From Trichomonas vaginalis G3 (Eukaryota; Parabasalia; Trichomonadida; Trichomonadidae): a stretch of DNA of 64,000 nt. Positions 27,689 to 35,903 of the stretch are shown here, in pieces. Position 1 is the first letter of the stretch, and every line of letters begins with the position of its first letter. Under the pieces are notes generated by a model. The model had not been told where the DNA came from and made no database searches. It was given only the letters and a program-made list of their open reading frames with translations. Location of the stretch: contig NC_067206.1 in the NCBI RefSeq assembly GCF_026262505.1, positions 20,419,319 through 20,483,318 on the forward strand. Reading direction: 5' to 3'. A program made the translations under genes and the position numbers.

Positions 27689-28408
27689 TAGATGATGTCA
27701 GATATTCCGCGATTAATTAAACATTGTTTAAATCCTGAATGGGTTAAACTTCAATTTAAAAATGAAGATTGTGAATTATTAAATGAATATGAAAGCCAAA
27801 ATAAGCTAATGAGGTATAAATATAATGATAAAGAATATTTAATTTCATGGAATCAATGGAGTCATAATCAAAGACCTCATAAACGAGAAGAAGAAATTGA
27901 AAATAATGAAATGGAAATCATTGATGACATTAAAGAGGATGGAATTCCTAAATTTTGTAGAAAAACCTTTAGAACTAAGTTAGGAGCATATAAACATAGA
28001 GTATTAAATCCTGAATATCTTAAACATCAATTTAAAAAGGAAGACTGTGAATTATTAAACGCTAATGAATATGAAAATGCTAAATCAAAACTGAGATATA
28101 AATATATTGGAAGTGATGAAAGGTGTAAAGATAAAGATAAAGTTTATTCAGTTTCATATAATAACTGGCACACGTTAGGGATAAGAAAACATTTAGGAGA
28201 TTATGGGAAATGTTCTGAATTCTTTAAATCTAGTATGTACGAGAGAGTAAAAGAAATTAGAAATAATTATTTTCATGAATGAAAGATTCACTACCATAAT
28301 GAAATAAAAAATAATTTTTTTAAAAATAAACTTTAAAAATTTATGTCTTACGAAAAATTAAAACTTAGTTATGTTTATTATTTTATTTTTTTATTTTGTA
28401 TGAAATGA
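27689..28408. repeat. left terminal inverted repeat of E2 (720 bp)
   Basis: Matches 40,514-41,233 in reverse complement with no difference seen across the outer edge, the ORF, its 3' region and the inner edge. Its inner boundary falls just inside the ATG of the first internal gene at 28,405. Confidence 0.93.
27692..28282 (+). CDS. TIR-encoded protein with two copies of a putative DNA-binding repeat
   Basis: 196 residues, identical to the copy at 40,640-41,230. Two tandem homologous segments are visible: LNPEWVKLQFKNEDCELLNE...LMRYKYNDKEYLISWNQW (about residues 10-60) and LNPEYLKHQFKKEDCELLNA...KLRYKYIG...YSVSYNNW (about 100-160). The pattern 'xDCELLxEYxxxxxxLxYKYxxxxYxxSWNxW' is like the 'GYELLSEYKNxxTxLxFxCxxGHxFxxxWNNF' repeats of nuclease-associated DNA-binding domains in giant viruses and phages, here without the zinc cysteines. 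It would be a good candidate for a TIR-binding protein. The relationship is by eye only. Confidence 0.65.
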   Translation: MMSDIPRLIKHCLNPEWVKLQFKNEDCELLNEYESQNKLMRYKYNDKEYLISWNQWSHNQRPHKREEEIENNEMEIIDDIKEDGIPKFCRKTFRTKLGAYKHRVLNPEYLKHQFKKEDCELLNANEYENAKSKLRYKYIGSDERCKDKDKVYSVSYNNWHTLGIRKHLGDYGKCSEFFKSSMYERVKEIRNNYFHE

Positions 28409-28872
28409 ACGGAACAAAATTCATGACTGTGAATCAATTAATGGATAAACTTTCACCAATTCTCACCCAGGTTAAACAAGTAGACGTTTATTTTGATGAT
28501 TGCATAGAAAGTTTATTTTATAAAGGTAAGTTTAATATTAAACCCATTGCTTTTGCATTTGATGGTAAATTAATCGAAAATTCAAAAATTTGGGAATTAA
28601 TTCCGAATATTGAATTTATAACAAATATTAAGGATAAGTGGTTTAAACAACAAAACCACGTCACTAAAGTTCTTTGTAGATTAATGATTAAAACTGAGGA
28701 AAAAGAATTTAACAAGTTTAAATATCATCCATGTAAAATTTTAGAACTTGGTAACGAAAAACTTCAGAAAAAATTAAACGCAAGACTATCAAAAGATAGA
28801 GTTGAAAGAGTAATTAAACTCGCTAAAGATAATGATGATGAAGAATTTGATGAGTTCAACATTGAACTTTAA
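28405..28872 (+). CDS. E2 protein, unknown, starts at the TIR edge
   Basis: 155 residues from ATG 28,405, which is inside the TIR; the promoter therefore is part of the repeat and shared with the gene at the other end. Lys/Asn-rich, with a beta-like start (VKQVDVYFDDCIESLFYKGKFNIKP) and a charged acidic tail (DNDDEEFDEFNIEL). No family recognised. Confidence 0.6.
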   Translation: MNGTKFMTVNQLMDKLSPILTQVKQVDVYFDDCIESLFYKGKFNIKPIAFAFDGKLIENSKIWELIPNIEFITNIKDKWFKQQNHVTKVLCRLMIKTEEKEFNKFKYHPCKILELGNEKLQKKLNARLSKDRVERVIKLAKDNDDEEFDEFNIEL

Positions 28873-28876
28873 GAAA

Positions 28877-29245
28877 CTAATGATTATTTGAATTTATGAA
28901 ATCAATTATTTGATTCATTCTTTCTTCAATCTCTTCCATTCTTTTTGTTAAATCATCAATTTTCATTAATGAGGTGATTCTTGATTGAGGAATAGATTTC
29001 AAACTAACCACTCCTTTTATTTTTGAAATTTTGAATCCATCAACTTTAAACATTTTATTCAATTTACATGTTGTCAATTTTTCAAATAATTTTTTATTAT
29101 TAGCATAATAGTCATTAAATTCTTCAATAGATGAAAAAATTTTTATTTCAGTAATTGGTTTAACAACGTTTATTTTTTGTTGAACATTTTCACTTTCATT
29201 TATTTCTTCCTCCTCTGTTTCATTTATTTTTAAAATCGGTTTCAT
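28877..29245 (-). CDS. small E2 protein, unknown
   Basis: 122 residues. Glu-rich N-terminus, a central folded-looking segment (KIFSSIEEFNDYYANNKKLFEKLTTCKLNKMFKVDGFKISKI) and a coiled-coil C-terminus (LMKIDDLTKRMEEIEERMNQIIDFI), so probably oligomeric. It converges on the 28,405 gene with a 4-bp gap. No family recognised. Confidence 0.55.
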   Translation of the reverse strand: MKPILKINETEEEEINESENVQQKINVVKPITEIKIFSSIEEFNDYYANNKKLFEKLTTCKLNKMFKVDGFKISKIKGVVSLKSIPQSRITSLMKIDDLTKRMEEIEERMNQIIDFINSNNH

Positions 29246-29311
29246 TTATCATTAAATAAAAATTAGAATATAAGTGATGAAATATATTTTTTAATTAATA
29301 TTAAATCAGAA

Positions 29312-29548
29312 ATGGCTGCAGGATTCTTTAAAAAATTATGGGATGGAATTAAGAAAGCTGCGGGTTGGGTTTATAAAAAGGTTATTAAACCTGTTGCAAA
29401 CTTTTTGGCACCAGTAGCGAAAACGGCAGGAACTATCATAGGTGGAGTATTAGGTACTAAAGCAGGTAATCCAGCGATGGGAGCACAAGCAGGTAACGCA
29501 ATTGGTGGAATTGCTGAAGGAATACTTAATAAAATAGGAGGTAGATAG
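29312..29548 (+). CDS. amphipathic membrane-active peptide (plus-strand copy)
   Basis: 78 residues: MAAGFFKKLWDGIKKAAGWVYKKV, then a glycine/alanine-rich hydrophobic C-terminus (AKTAGTIIGGVLGTKAG...AIGGIAEGI). The Trp/Lys amphipathic start is like pore-forming or entry peptides of adenovirus-type virions. It is divergent from and similar at its N-terminus to the gene at 29,574 (MAAGIFKKLWDRVKRGASKVW), so the two arose by duplication. They lie immediately before the capsid gene. Confidence 0.6.
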   Translation: MAAGFFKKLWDGIKKAAGWVYKKVIKPVANFLAPVAKTAGTIIGGVLGTKAGNPAMGAQAGNAIGGIAEGILNKIGGR

Positions 29549-29573
29549 TGGAAAAAATAAATAAATATTATTT

Positions 29574-29789
29574 TTATCTTAGTATCGGTTGAAGTCTTTG
29601 ATAAACTTTTTCTCCTTTATTTAATATTTCTCTTATTGGGGCAGCTTTTGGTGTTATTGATTCAGCTACGTCACTAATTGCTTCTTTATTCTTAAATATC
29701 CAATTTGCTCCCTTCTTCAATGTTTCCCAAACTTTACTCGCCCCTCTTTTTACTCTATCCCACAGTTTCTTAAATATACCTGCAGCCAT
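29574..29789 (-). CDS. amphipathic membrane-active peptide (minus-strand copy)
   Basis: 71 residues: MAAGIFKKLWDRVKRGASKVWETLKKGANWIFKNKE..., a Trp/Lys amphipathic helix pair followed by a shorter polar tail. Paralogue of the 29,312 peptide by its first 11 residues (MAAG-F/I-FKKLWD). Role by analogy with virion lysis peptides. Confidence 0.6.
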   Translation of the reverse strand: MAAGIFKKLWDRVKRGASKVWETLKKGANWIFKNKEAISDVAESITPKAAPIREILNKGEKVYQRLQPILR

Positions 29790-29859
29790 AGTTGATTATT
29801 TCATTAAAATTAAAAATTCATTTCCATCTTTTAATTTTGATTTTTTTATTTATTAATAA

Positions 29860-31500
29860 ATGACGACTAACTATTTAGTGCCAAACACTAAACCAATTAA
29901 TGGAAATGTGTTTCATTCATTCGAAAAGATAAATGAAATATTCGCAAAGAATGACGGTAGAAGATATTATAGAGAACTTGAAAGTTCATGCTATGACTCT
30001 GATACTCCATATTTTGATGATAAACAAACTCATTTAAGAATTACAAATCCGGCTCATGATGTGAACCAATTAGGTGACACATATATTAAACGCAAAGTTA
30101 AAGCAACTCTTGTTTCAAATAAAGCTTTCACATGTGATGCCGCTTTTAAATGTATGCGTTTATTCGTTGGTTACAAATCATCAAATCAAAGCTTTAAACA
30201 ATTAGAAGTAGAAACTGAAAGAGGTGATGCCGGTTATCTTCAAATGGATTGCGCCCGTGAATCTTTCGCATTTGCAACATATAAACCGAAATCAGAAAGG
30301 AAAGTTAAAAAGTTTGTTCATTCGTTATATAATAATGTTCAAAAATATGATAACTCAGTATGTGGTAAATATATTGACCCTTCAGAAGTTTTCAAGAAAG
30401 CAAATGAAGAAGTTGATGTCACTTTTGATATGATTATTCCGGTAAATGATTTGTTAGCATTTCAGGCGTTCGATGATTATCCTAAATCATTTGGTGATAT
30501 CATTCTTAAATATTATGTTTACAGGGATACTTTAGTATTTTGTCAGGTTGACCCGTTAAGAGTTGCTGATTTACAAAATTACGTTTATGAAAAGATAACT
30601 GATGAAAATTATGAAAAGATTATGAATCATGTTTATAAATATGATCGCAAATTCCAACAAATCGGACTTCCTGCCAAATTAATCACAAGCTTAGCCGCTA
30701 CATCTGCTGACGCAACAGTTGATGACGTTATTATTTCATGCACAAAGATGGAGGTTTTAGAGGATAAATGTATTACACCAGGATACGGTTTAATTGAAGA
30801 ATCAGTTAAAGCAATACCACGTTTATTCAGTAAGGAAGATCCATTCATGATTCCAGCTCAACATATTGACGTTCGTTCACTAAATGGAGGTTGCATCATT
30901 CCTGAAGGTATTAGCTCAGATTTCTCATATGCTCTTCATAATGTTACAGATGTTGTGTTAACATTTCCGAAAAATGCAATGCAAAGAACAGTTTTAGAAA
31001 ATCCAATGCTTCGAGGTCTTCAGGTCACTATAGATTCCAGAAACTTCCCCGATCAAGCGATGACCACAGTGGGTGACATATTCTTTACACGTATGCTTCA
31101 AGCTTCTGATTTAGATGGAGTGAATGAATGCACGGAAGAATATGAGGACTCATTAACTAGACCACTGAATGATGATAATGGCGCGCCATTAGCTAGAACA
31201 TGGAAAGACCAAACTTCATTCTTATGCACTATTCCAGTTCAACGTGATGGAGCGGGTATATTCTTTGATGGATTAGAAACTTTCAACTCACAAGTTACAG
31301 TACAAGTGAAAGCTTATCCAATCATTCAGGGTGAAAATGACACTTACTGTTCAAAGGTGACAAATCCTCCTCAGGTTTGGTTTACTAGGACTACATATTG
31401 GACATGGACACCGGATGAAGGTTTGAAATATCATCCAACAGGTACACCACCACAGTATAGAAGTTCATATGATGAAATATTGATGAATAGAAATGTTTAA
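29860..31500 (+). CDS. MCP: major capsid protein of E2
   Basis: 546 residues, open. The central strand-turn motif DVTFDMIIPVNDLLAFQAFDDYPKSFGDIILKYY corresponds by eye to the capsid motifs of E1 and E3 (hydrophobic strand, IPI/IPV, aromatic residues, P-x-x-x-G-x-I). The size and the position directly before the packaging ATPase fit a double-jelly-roll capsid. The C-terminal half is beta-rich with many Asp/Asn loops. Sequence is very divergent from the E1 protein, so the two elements belong to separate Maverick lineages. Confidence 0.72.
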   Translation: MTTNYLVPNTKPINGNVFHSFEKINEIFAKNDGRRYYRELESSCYDSDTPYFDDKQTHLRITNPAHDVNQLGDTYIKRKVKATLVSNKAFTCDAAFKCMRLFVGYKSSNQSFKQLEVETERGDAGYLQMDCARESFAFATYKPKSERKVKKFVHSLYNNVQKYDNSVCGKYIDPSEVFKKANEEVDVTFDMIIPVNDLLAFQAFDDYPKSFGDIILKYYVYRDTLVFCQVDPLRVADLQNYVYEKITDENYEKIMNHVYKYDRKFQQIGLPAKLITSLAATSADATVDDVIISCTKMEVLEDKCITPGYGLIEESVKAIPRLFSKEDPFMIPAQHIDVRSLNGGCIIPEGISSDFSYALHNVTDVVLTFPKNAMQRTVLENPMLRGLQVTIDSRNFPDQAMTTVGDIFFTRMLQASDLDGVNECTEEYEDSLTRPLNDDNGAPLARTWKDQTSFLCTIPVQRDGAGIFFDGLETFNSQVTVQVKAYPIIQGENDTYCSKVTNPPQVWFTRTTYWTWTPDEGLKYHPTGTPPQYRSSYDEILMNRNV

Positions 31501-31524
31501 AATTATAAATTTATTTTTGATTAA

Positions 31525-32352
31525 ATGGATTTAAATTCATCCACCCCTTATGAAGAATTAGCGGGAGTATATAATACATACGTAGATGATATGATTAATG
31601 AAGCATTGAGTGATAATAGAAATGCTCTATCTAAGGAAAAATTAATGAAAATTCCATATTCTGAATGTTACTTAAATTCAATCACTGCAGCAATTGGTAA
31701 ACAAAATAAAGGTAAAGCATTAACGATATTAAAACAAATTATCATTATTGCTAACACTTCCCCCCATTCACATGTGTTAATTTATATCAACCGTTCAGGT
31801 TCACCTTCAGATGATACATTTGAATCTTTAAAGCATTTAATCAAAATTCCAATTATTTATTTATCACAAGAAGAAGCAGAAGATTATTTAAAAAACTTTT
31901 TAATGTATAAAGAATTATATAATACAATCGAGAAGCAAGGATTAGAGGATAAAATTATTGATAAACAACGGGATGAATTATTTGAAACACTTTCCATTTC
32001 AAATTTTGATAAAGAATTTTTGCATTCACTCATTTTTCTAGATGATGCAGTGAAATCAAAACTAATAACAAATGAGAAATCATATTTTAATCAGTTATTA
32101 ACTCAATGTCGACACATTCAGTGTTCATTTTTTATGGCTGTTCAATATTTCAAAGCATTAAGCACAAACATTAAATCAAATCTATCAACACTTTTCATTT
32201 TCAGTAGGTTTAGTCGTCAACAGTTGAACGTTATGCTTTATCAAGTGAATTTACCAATGAGCATTAATGAACTTTACACACAATATCAGCAATTAGGTGA
32301 ACATGGAAAAATAATAGTTGATTTAAATAAAGGGGGTGTTAAATTTGATTAA
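31525..32352 (+). CDS. ATPase: packaging ATPase homologue of E2
   Basis: 275 residues. A P-loop-like GKQNKGKA (about 58-65) after a hydrophobic strand, and a Walker-B-like LIFLDDA (about 169-175), in the same order and spacing as the E1 ATPase. A later strand followed by a helix (CSFFMAVQYFKAL) fits the sensor. It is 24 bp after the capsid gene on the same strand. Being further from the family consensus than the E1 protein, it is called with less weight. Confidence 0.7.
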   Translation: MDLNSSTPYEELAGVYNTYVDDMINEALSDNRNALSKEKLMKIPYSECYLNSITAAIGKQNKGKALTILKQIIIIANTSPHSHVLIYINRSGSPSDDTFESLKHLIKIPIIYLSQEEAEDYLKNFLMYKELYNTIEKQGLEDKIIDKQRDELFETLSISNFDKEFLHSLIFLDDAVKSKLITNEKSYFNQLLTQCRHIQCSFFMAVQYFKALSTNIKSNLSTLFIFSRFSRQQLNVMLYQVNLPMSINELYTQYQQLGEHGKIIVDLNKGGVKFD

Positions 32353-32392
32353 CTTTTTATAATTAATTTTTATTTTTTATTTATAATTAAAC

Positions 32393-33289
32393 ATGACAGA
32401 AATAGCAAATCTTATGCAGGTTCCATTAAAACAAGGGACAAACAAAAGGGGGTATATAATAGAACTATGAAAGTTCCTGATGGAATGAAAGAATTAGTTC
32501 ATATTGTTGCTGGTCTTCAAAAGATGTTAAACAAATGAGAAATGTTTTAAATTACCAGAAGCTCAAGTATATGCCAAACGTCATGGTCCAAATTGGGAAG
32601 CACACGAAGCAGACATTACGGGTCCAAATGGAAAACCTGATGGTATAAATGAAGTTTTCGTTACTGATGGTCAAGGTAATATTAAAGTCATAAATGGTTA
32701 TAAATTAACTGTATCTGATTATCCTAAACGTAAAGCATATAATGAACGTTATCCTATGCAATTTGATGAAAATGGAAAAGCTGTTAAACAATACATTGGA
32801 GAAGGTGAAAATGGTCCAATTAATTCATACCGTCATAATCCATATTCTTATTTCAATGAGGAATTAAATGCTATTGAAGAGGGACCGGATGGATTACCAC
32901 GATATTCAAACCAGTTTGATAGTCAATATGCAAACATTAGACCTGAAATTTCAGCTAAGAAATTCTTTAAAGTTGCTTTATTCGATCCAGTTTTCGCAAA
33001 TGTTAAAGATGAACTTAAACAGCAATTCCAACCAATTATAGTAGCAAGAATTGCATCAGGTGCTTTATCTCAAGCATTCAAAGATTTAATTAAGAAACCA
33101 TTATATCAGCAACGAGGTTTAACTTATGATTTAGTTAAGGAATCAGATAAAAGAAAATTTGAGAAATCAGTTGATTATAAGAATGCAATTAATGAATATA
33201 TTCGGTCTATTAATTTTGATGAAACAGCTAAAAATCAACTTCATGAACAAATACAGGGAATAATAGATTCAAAAGTTCCGGCAAAATAA
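32393..33289 (+). pseudogene. E2 virion-type gene, unknown, interrupted
   Basis: Coding-type sequence runs from [20 protein letters not shown] at 32,393 to 33,289, with about two breaks in the first half; the last 177 residues are open. It is hydrophilic, with FDSQYANIRPEISAKKFFKVALFDPVFANVKDELK and a helical tail. It sits between the ATPase and the CCG gene. No family recognised. Confidence 0.5.
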
Positions 33290-33322
33290 AAGTTTAAATA
33301 TATTTTTTTTATTCGAATATAA

Positions 33323-33976
33323 ATGAGAAGACGTTTCACTAGTCAAAAGAACACTAACGCAAAAGCAGAGATTACGGTTGGTTATAACGTAAATGATGAT
33401 AAATCACGAATTATTCAAAATGTTAAAGTTAATGTTAGCCCTGAATTAACAAGGTCAGCAACTCAACCAAATTTATTAACTCGTGACTTACCGAAGAATG
33501 AGGAGAATGAAGACCCAATCATTTTATCTGAACCTGGTAAAGAACCTGTTGAAATTCCCACTTATCCAACATACCCAGCACCTCTTTCATCAAACATCGA
33601 GAACCCATATAAAATAGACATTAATTTTGAATTAATGAAAATTTACCGTGATATAATAATTAATAATTATGATTCAATAATAAATTTAATTGATCAATCC
33701 GGTTTAATTATTTTACCTTATGAATCATTAATTCACATTATCGCCATTCTTTGTGATGTTCAAGATTCAGACGTTAAGATTCAATTTTTCATAGATGATG
33801 AGGTTTCATGCTGTGGAATAGTTGCAAAAATAAATCCTATAAAGGATATTAGCACAATTAAGATATCAAAGAATGGGACAACAACTGAACTTCATTTAAC
33901 ATATAATGATATTTATAATAAAATAGTTGATGAATATAAAATATCACTTGAAAAATTCTTTGTTAAGGCTATTTAA
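33323..33976 (+). CDS. conserved Maverick 'CCG' protein (E2 copy)
   Basis: 217 residues. Disordered, Pro/Thr-rich N-terminal half (TYPTYPAPLSSN) and a folded C-terminal domain with DDEVSCCGIVAKINPIKD, then a strand and a helix (YNKIVDEYKISLEKFF). Same order as at 14,442 and 48,343. The promoter motif TTTTTTATTCGAATATAA precedes the ATG. The end overlaps the convergent gene at 33,973 by 4 bp. Function unknown. Confidence 0.65.
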   Translation: MRRRFTSQKNTNAKAEITVGYNVNDDKSRIIQNVKVNVSPELTRSATQPNLLTRDLPKNEENEDPIILSEPGKEPVEIPTYPTYPAPLSSNIENPYKIDINFELMKIYRDIIINNYDSIINLIDQSGLIILPYESLIHIIAILCDVQDSDVKIQFFIDDEVSCCGIVAKINPIKDISTIKISKNGTTTELHLTYNDIYNKIVDEYKISLEKFFVKAI

Positions 33977-34452
33977 TATTCAAGCATTAACATTATCGAA
34001 TAATAATCCTTTGAATCATAATCAATAATAATTGACCTTTCACCAGTTTCTATCGTTTGTTTTATTTCTTTTTTTTCCCCACTATCTGGATCAGTTATTG
34101 TAATTGTTTTTGTTATAGTATCAGCTTTATCTTTAACTTCAATCTTTTTTCCATCGGGATATTTAAACCAAAATTCCAAAAATTCGATATTGTCAATCTG
34201 TTCATATTTTAATCTATCAATTACATTTTTAATACCATCTGAAAATCTTATGAAATGGTCATTATATGGGTTTGATTGAACTAAATTTGAATGAAGTGAA
34301 ATATAACCCGTTGATGAATATGACATCGACTCATATTTTCTGAAAACACTAAAATTTATAACATGAATGAATTTCTTATTCGTTGAATTTATGAATTCTT
34401 GAGGTAATCTTATTCTAGTTTTATTTATCACTGGAAAATAACGCTTTACCAT
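33973..34452 (-). CDS. conserved Maverick virion protein, family B (E2 copy)
   Basis: 159 residues from MVKRYFPVINKTRIRLPQEF at 34,452. The motif RLPQEFINSTNKKFIHVINFSV corresponds to KLPRDFIEYPASKALEIRKISL of the 21,515 gene and to the start of the 62,606 family, but the rest is shorter. It has a 19-bp gap to the divergent gene at 34,472, which is the E2 copy of family A. In E2 the two candidate minor-capsid families thus sit back to back. Confidence 0.55.
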   Translation of the reverse strand: MVKRYFPVINKTRIRLPQEFINSTNKKFIHVINFSVFRKYESMSYSSTGYISLHSNLVQSNPYNDHFIRFSDGIKNVIDRLKYEQIDNIEFLEFWFKYPDGKKIEVKDKADTITKTITITDPDSGEKKEIKQTIETGERSIIIDYDSKDYYSIMLMLEY

Positions 34453-34471
34453 ATTTTTAATCGTAATAAAA
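34453..34471. promoter_or_regulatory. bidirectional mini-promoter (19-bp divergent gap)
   Basis: ATTTTTAATCGTAATAAAA lies between the two start codons and shows T-tract to A-tract symmetry like the other short divergent gaps. Confidence 0.5.
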
Positions 34472-35182
34472 ATGTCAATTATCAATATTATTTCGAATAA
34501 TAGCTGTGAATTAAATTTAACAGTTAGCGGAATTTATAATGTTACTCTCGTTTCTGTGAGTGGTAAATTTAATCCCATTCTTTTAGACCCTTCAGATTAT
34601 ATATCATTTATTAAAGATGACCATGAAAAAACGTATGATATGTATATAAATAATGTGATCGCGAAATGGGATATTAACACGATTTTAAGTTATTTAAATG
34701 AATCATTTATCGTATGGTATGAAGAAAATTTTAAATCAAAACCTGATAAACTTTTTGAACTTGATGAAATAAATAACCTTATTAAATTCCCGCTGAAAAT
34801 TAAATTTTGTACTCCTCATCTTCGTTCATTGTTGGGGATATTAAATTTTGAAAAAGATGTTGGGGATGTTTTGTATTCTGACACTGGTTCCAATTTCATT
34901 TTAATCAAATGTGATAAAGTTAATACCCCAATGAGATTTTCACATCAAACATTAGACCCTAACTCTTACCCATCAATACAAAACATTTTATCCATCAACT
35001 TAAACACATTTTCTTTATCATATCCGTTTCAATTATCCGGGAATTCATTTATTCTTCATTCAAAAGATTTATCAAATATTAAATTTAGAATAACTGACCT
35101 ATTTGATTGTGATTTAGAATTTATGAATGAAATATTATGGCAATTTCAAATAGAAAAAATAGCTGATGAGATAACAGATTAA
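34472..35182 (+). CDS. conserved Maverick virion protein, family A (E2 copy)
   Basis: 236 residues. Matches the 5946 and 48,942 proteins by order of features: a beta-rich N-terminus (NLTVSGIYNVTLVSVSGKFNPILLDPSDYISF), a helix with INTILSYLNESF, then PHLRSLLGILNF and a late beta segment SFILHSKDL. Candidate penton or minor capsid subunit. Open and intact as read. Confidence 0.55.
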   Translation: MSIINIISNNSCELNLTVSGIYNVTLVSVSGKFNPILLDPSDYISFIKDDHEKTYDMYINNVIAKWDINTILSYLNESFIVWYEENFKSKPDKLFELDEINNLIKFPLKIKFCTPHLRSLLGILNFEKDVGDVLYSDTGSNFILIKCDKVNTPMRFSHQTLDPNSYPSIQNILSINLNTFSLSYPFQLSGNSFILHSKDLSNIKFRITDLFDCDLEFMNEILWQFQIEKIADEITD

Positions 35183-35206
35183 ATATTTATTTTTAAATTG
35201 TAATAA

Positions 35207-35872
35207 ATGATTAAACAACAGCAACCACAACAACTTAAGGCGCAAAGCACCCAGGTCCTTCAGACCATTACATACGCCACATATGCATATAATTCAAAGA
35301 TGGCAGAACAAACGCAAAGGTTGAAATATGGAGATTTGGAGATAGTATTGAAAAATGACCATTTCGAATTCGTTTGCAAAGGTGGTGCAGTGATATCAAA
35401 TATAAAAGAAATTTTATTTATGAATTCAAAAATTAAAGGAATAACGGATGATATAACATCAATTCCACCAGAAGAACAGAGATATTACGCATTAAATGCA
35501 TTTCCTAAAGTTTTGAAGATTGGAAGATTTAATTTAAATGAGGAATTCATTGATGGTTTCCTAAACGACATAATGAAGAAAGCGGATAAAACTTATGTGG
35601 ATAGTGAGTTAATGAAGAAAGCGGATAAAGAACATACACATAACTTCTTCTCAACTGTTGCTATAGAAAGTATTGAAGGAACGGTTGAGGGAAGTGATGG
35701 GGATGCATTATATTATAAACCTCCTAACTTTCCACAAGGTTTAACATCGGATGAAAACATAACAACGAATAAAAAAATTAGCTGTAAAAATGTTTATGTC
35801 ATGAGTAGTGAAAATAATGTTAAATTCACTGCTCAAGATTTATATGATAAGAAAGCAGATAACCATCATTAA
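35207..35872 (+). CDS. fibre protein, shaft type (E2)
   Basis: 221 residues. N-terminal start MIKQQQPQQLKAQ, then KYGDLEIVLKNDHFEFVCKGG, and a shaft repeat with MKKADKTYVDSELMKKADKEHTH. The last 75 residues match the E3 fibre closely (TTVAIESIEGTVEGSDGDALYYKPPNFPQGLTSDENI), so fibre modules are shared between lineages that otherwise differ strongly. It covers only the shaft part of the E3 protein. It is followed by the convergent polymerase gene. Confidence 0.7.
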   Translation: MIKQQQPQQLKAQSTQVLQTITYATYAYNSKMAEQTQRLKYGDLEIVLKNDHFEFVCKGGAVISNIKEILFMNSKIKGITDDITSIPPEEQRYYALNAFPKVLKIGRFNLNEEFIDGFLNDIMKKADKTYVDSELMKKADKEHTHNFFSTVAIESIEGTVEGSDGDALYYKPPNFPQGLTSDENITTNKKISCKNVYVMSSENNVKFTAQDLYDKKADNHH

Positions 35873-35903
35873 CGGTTCCTTTCATTACTTCTGTGGCATT
35901 GTA

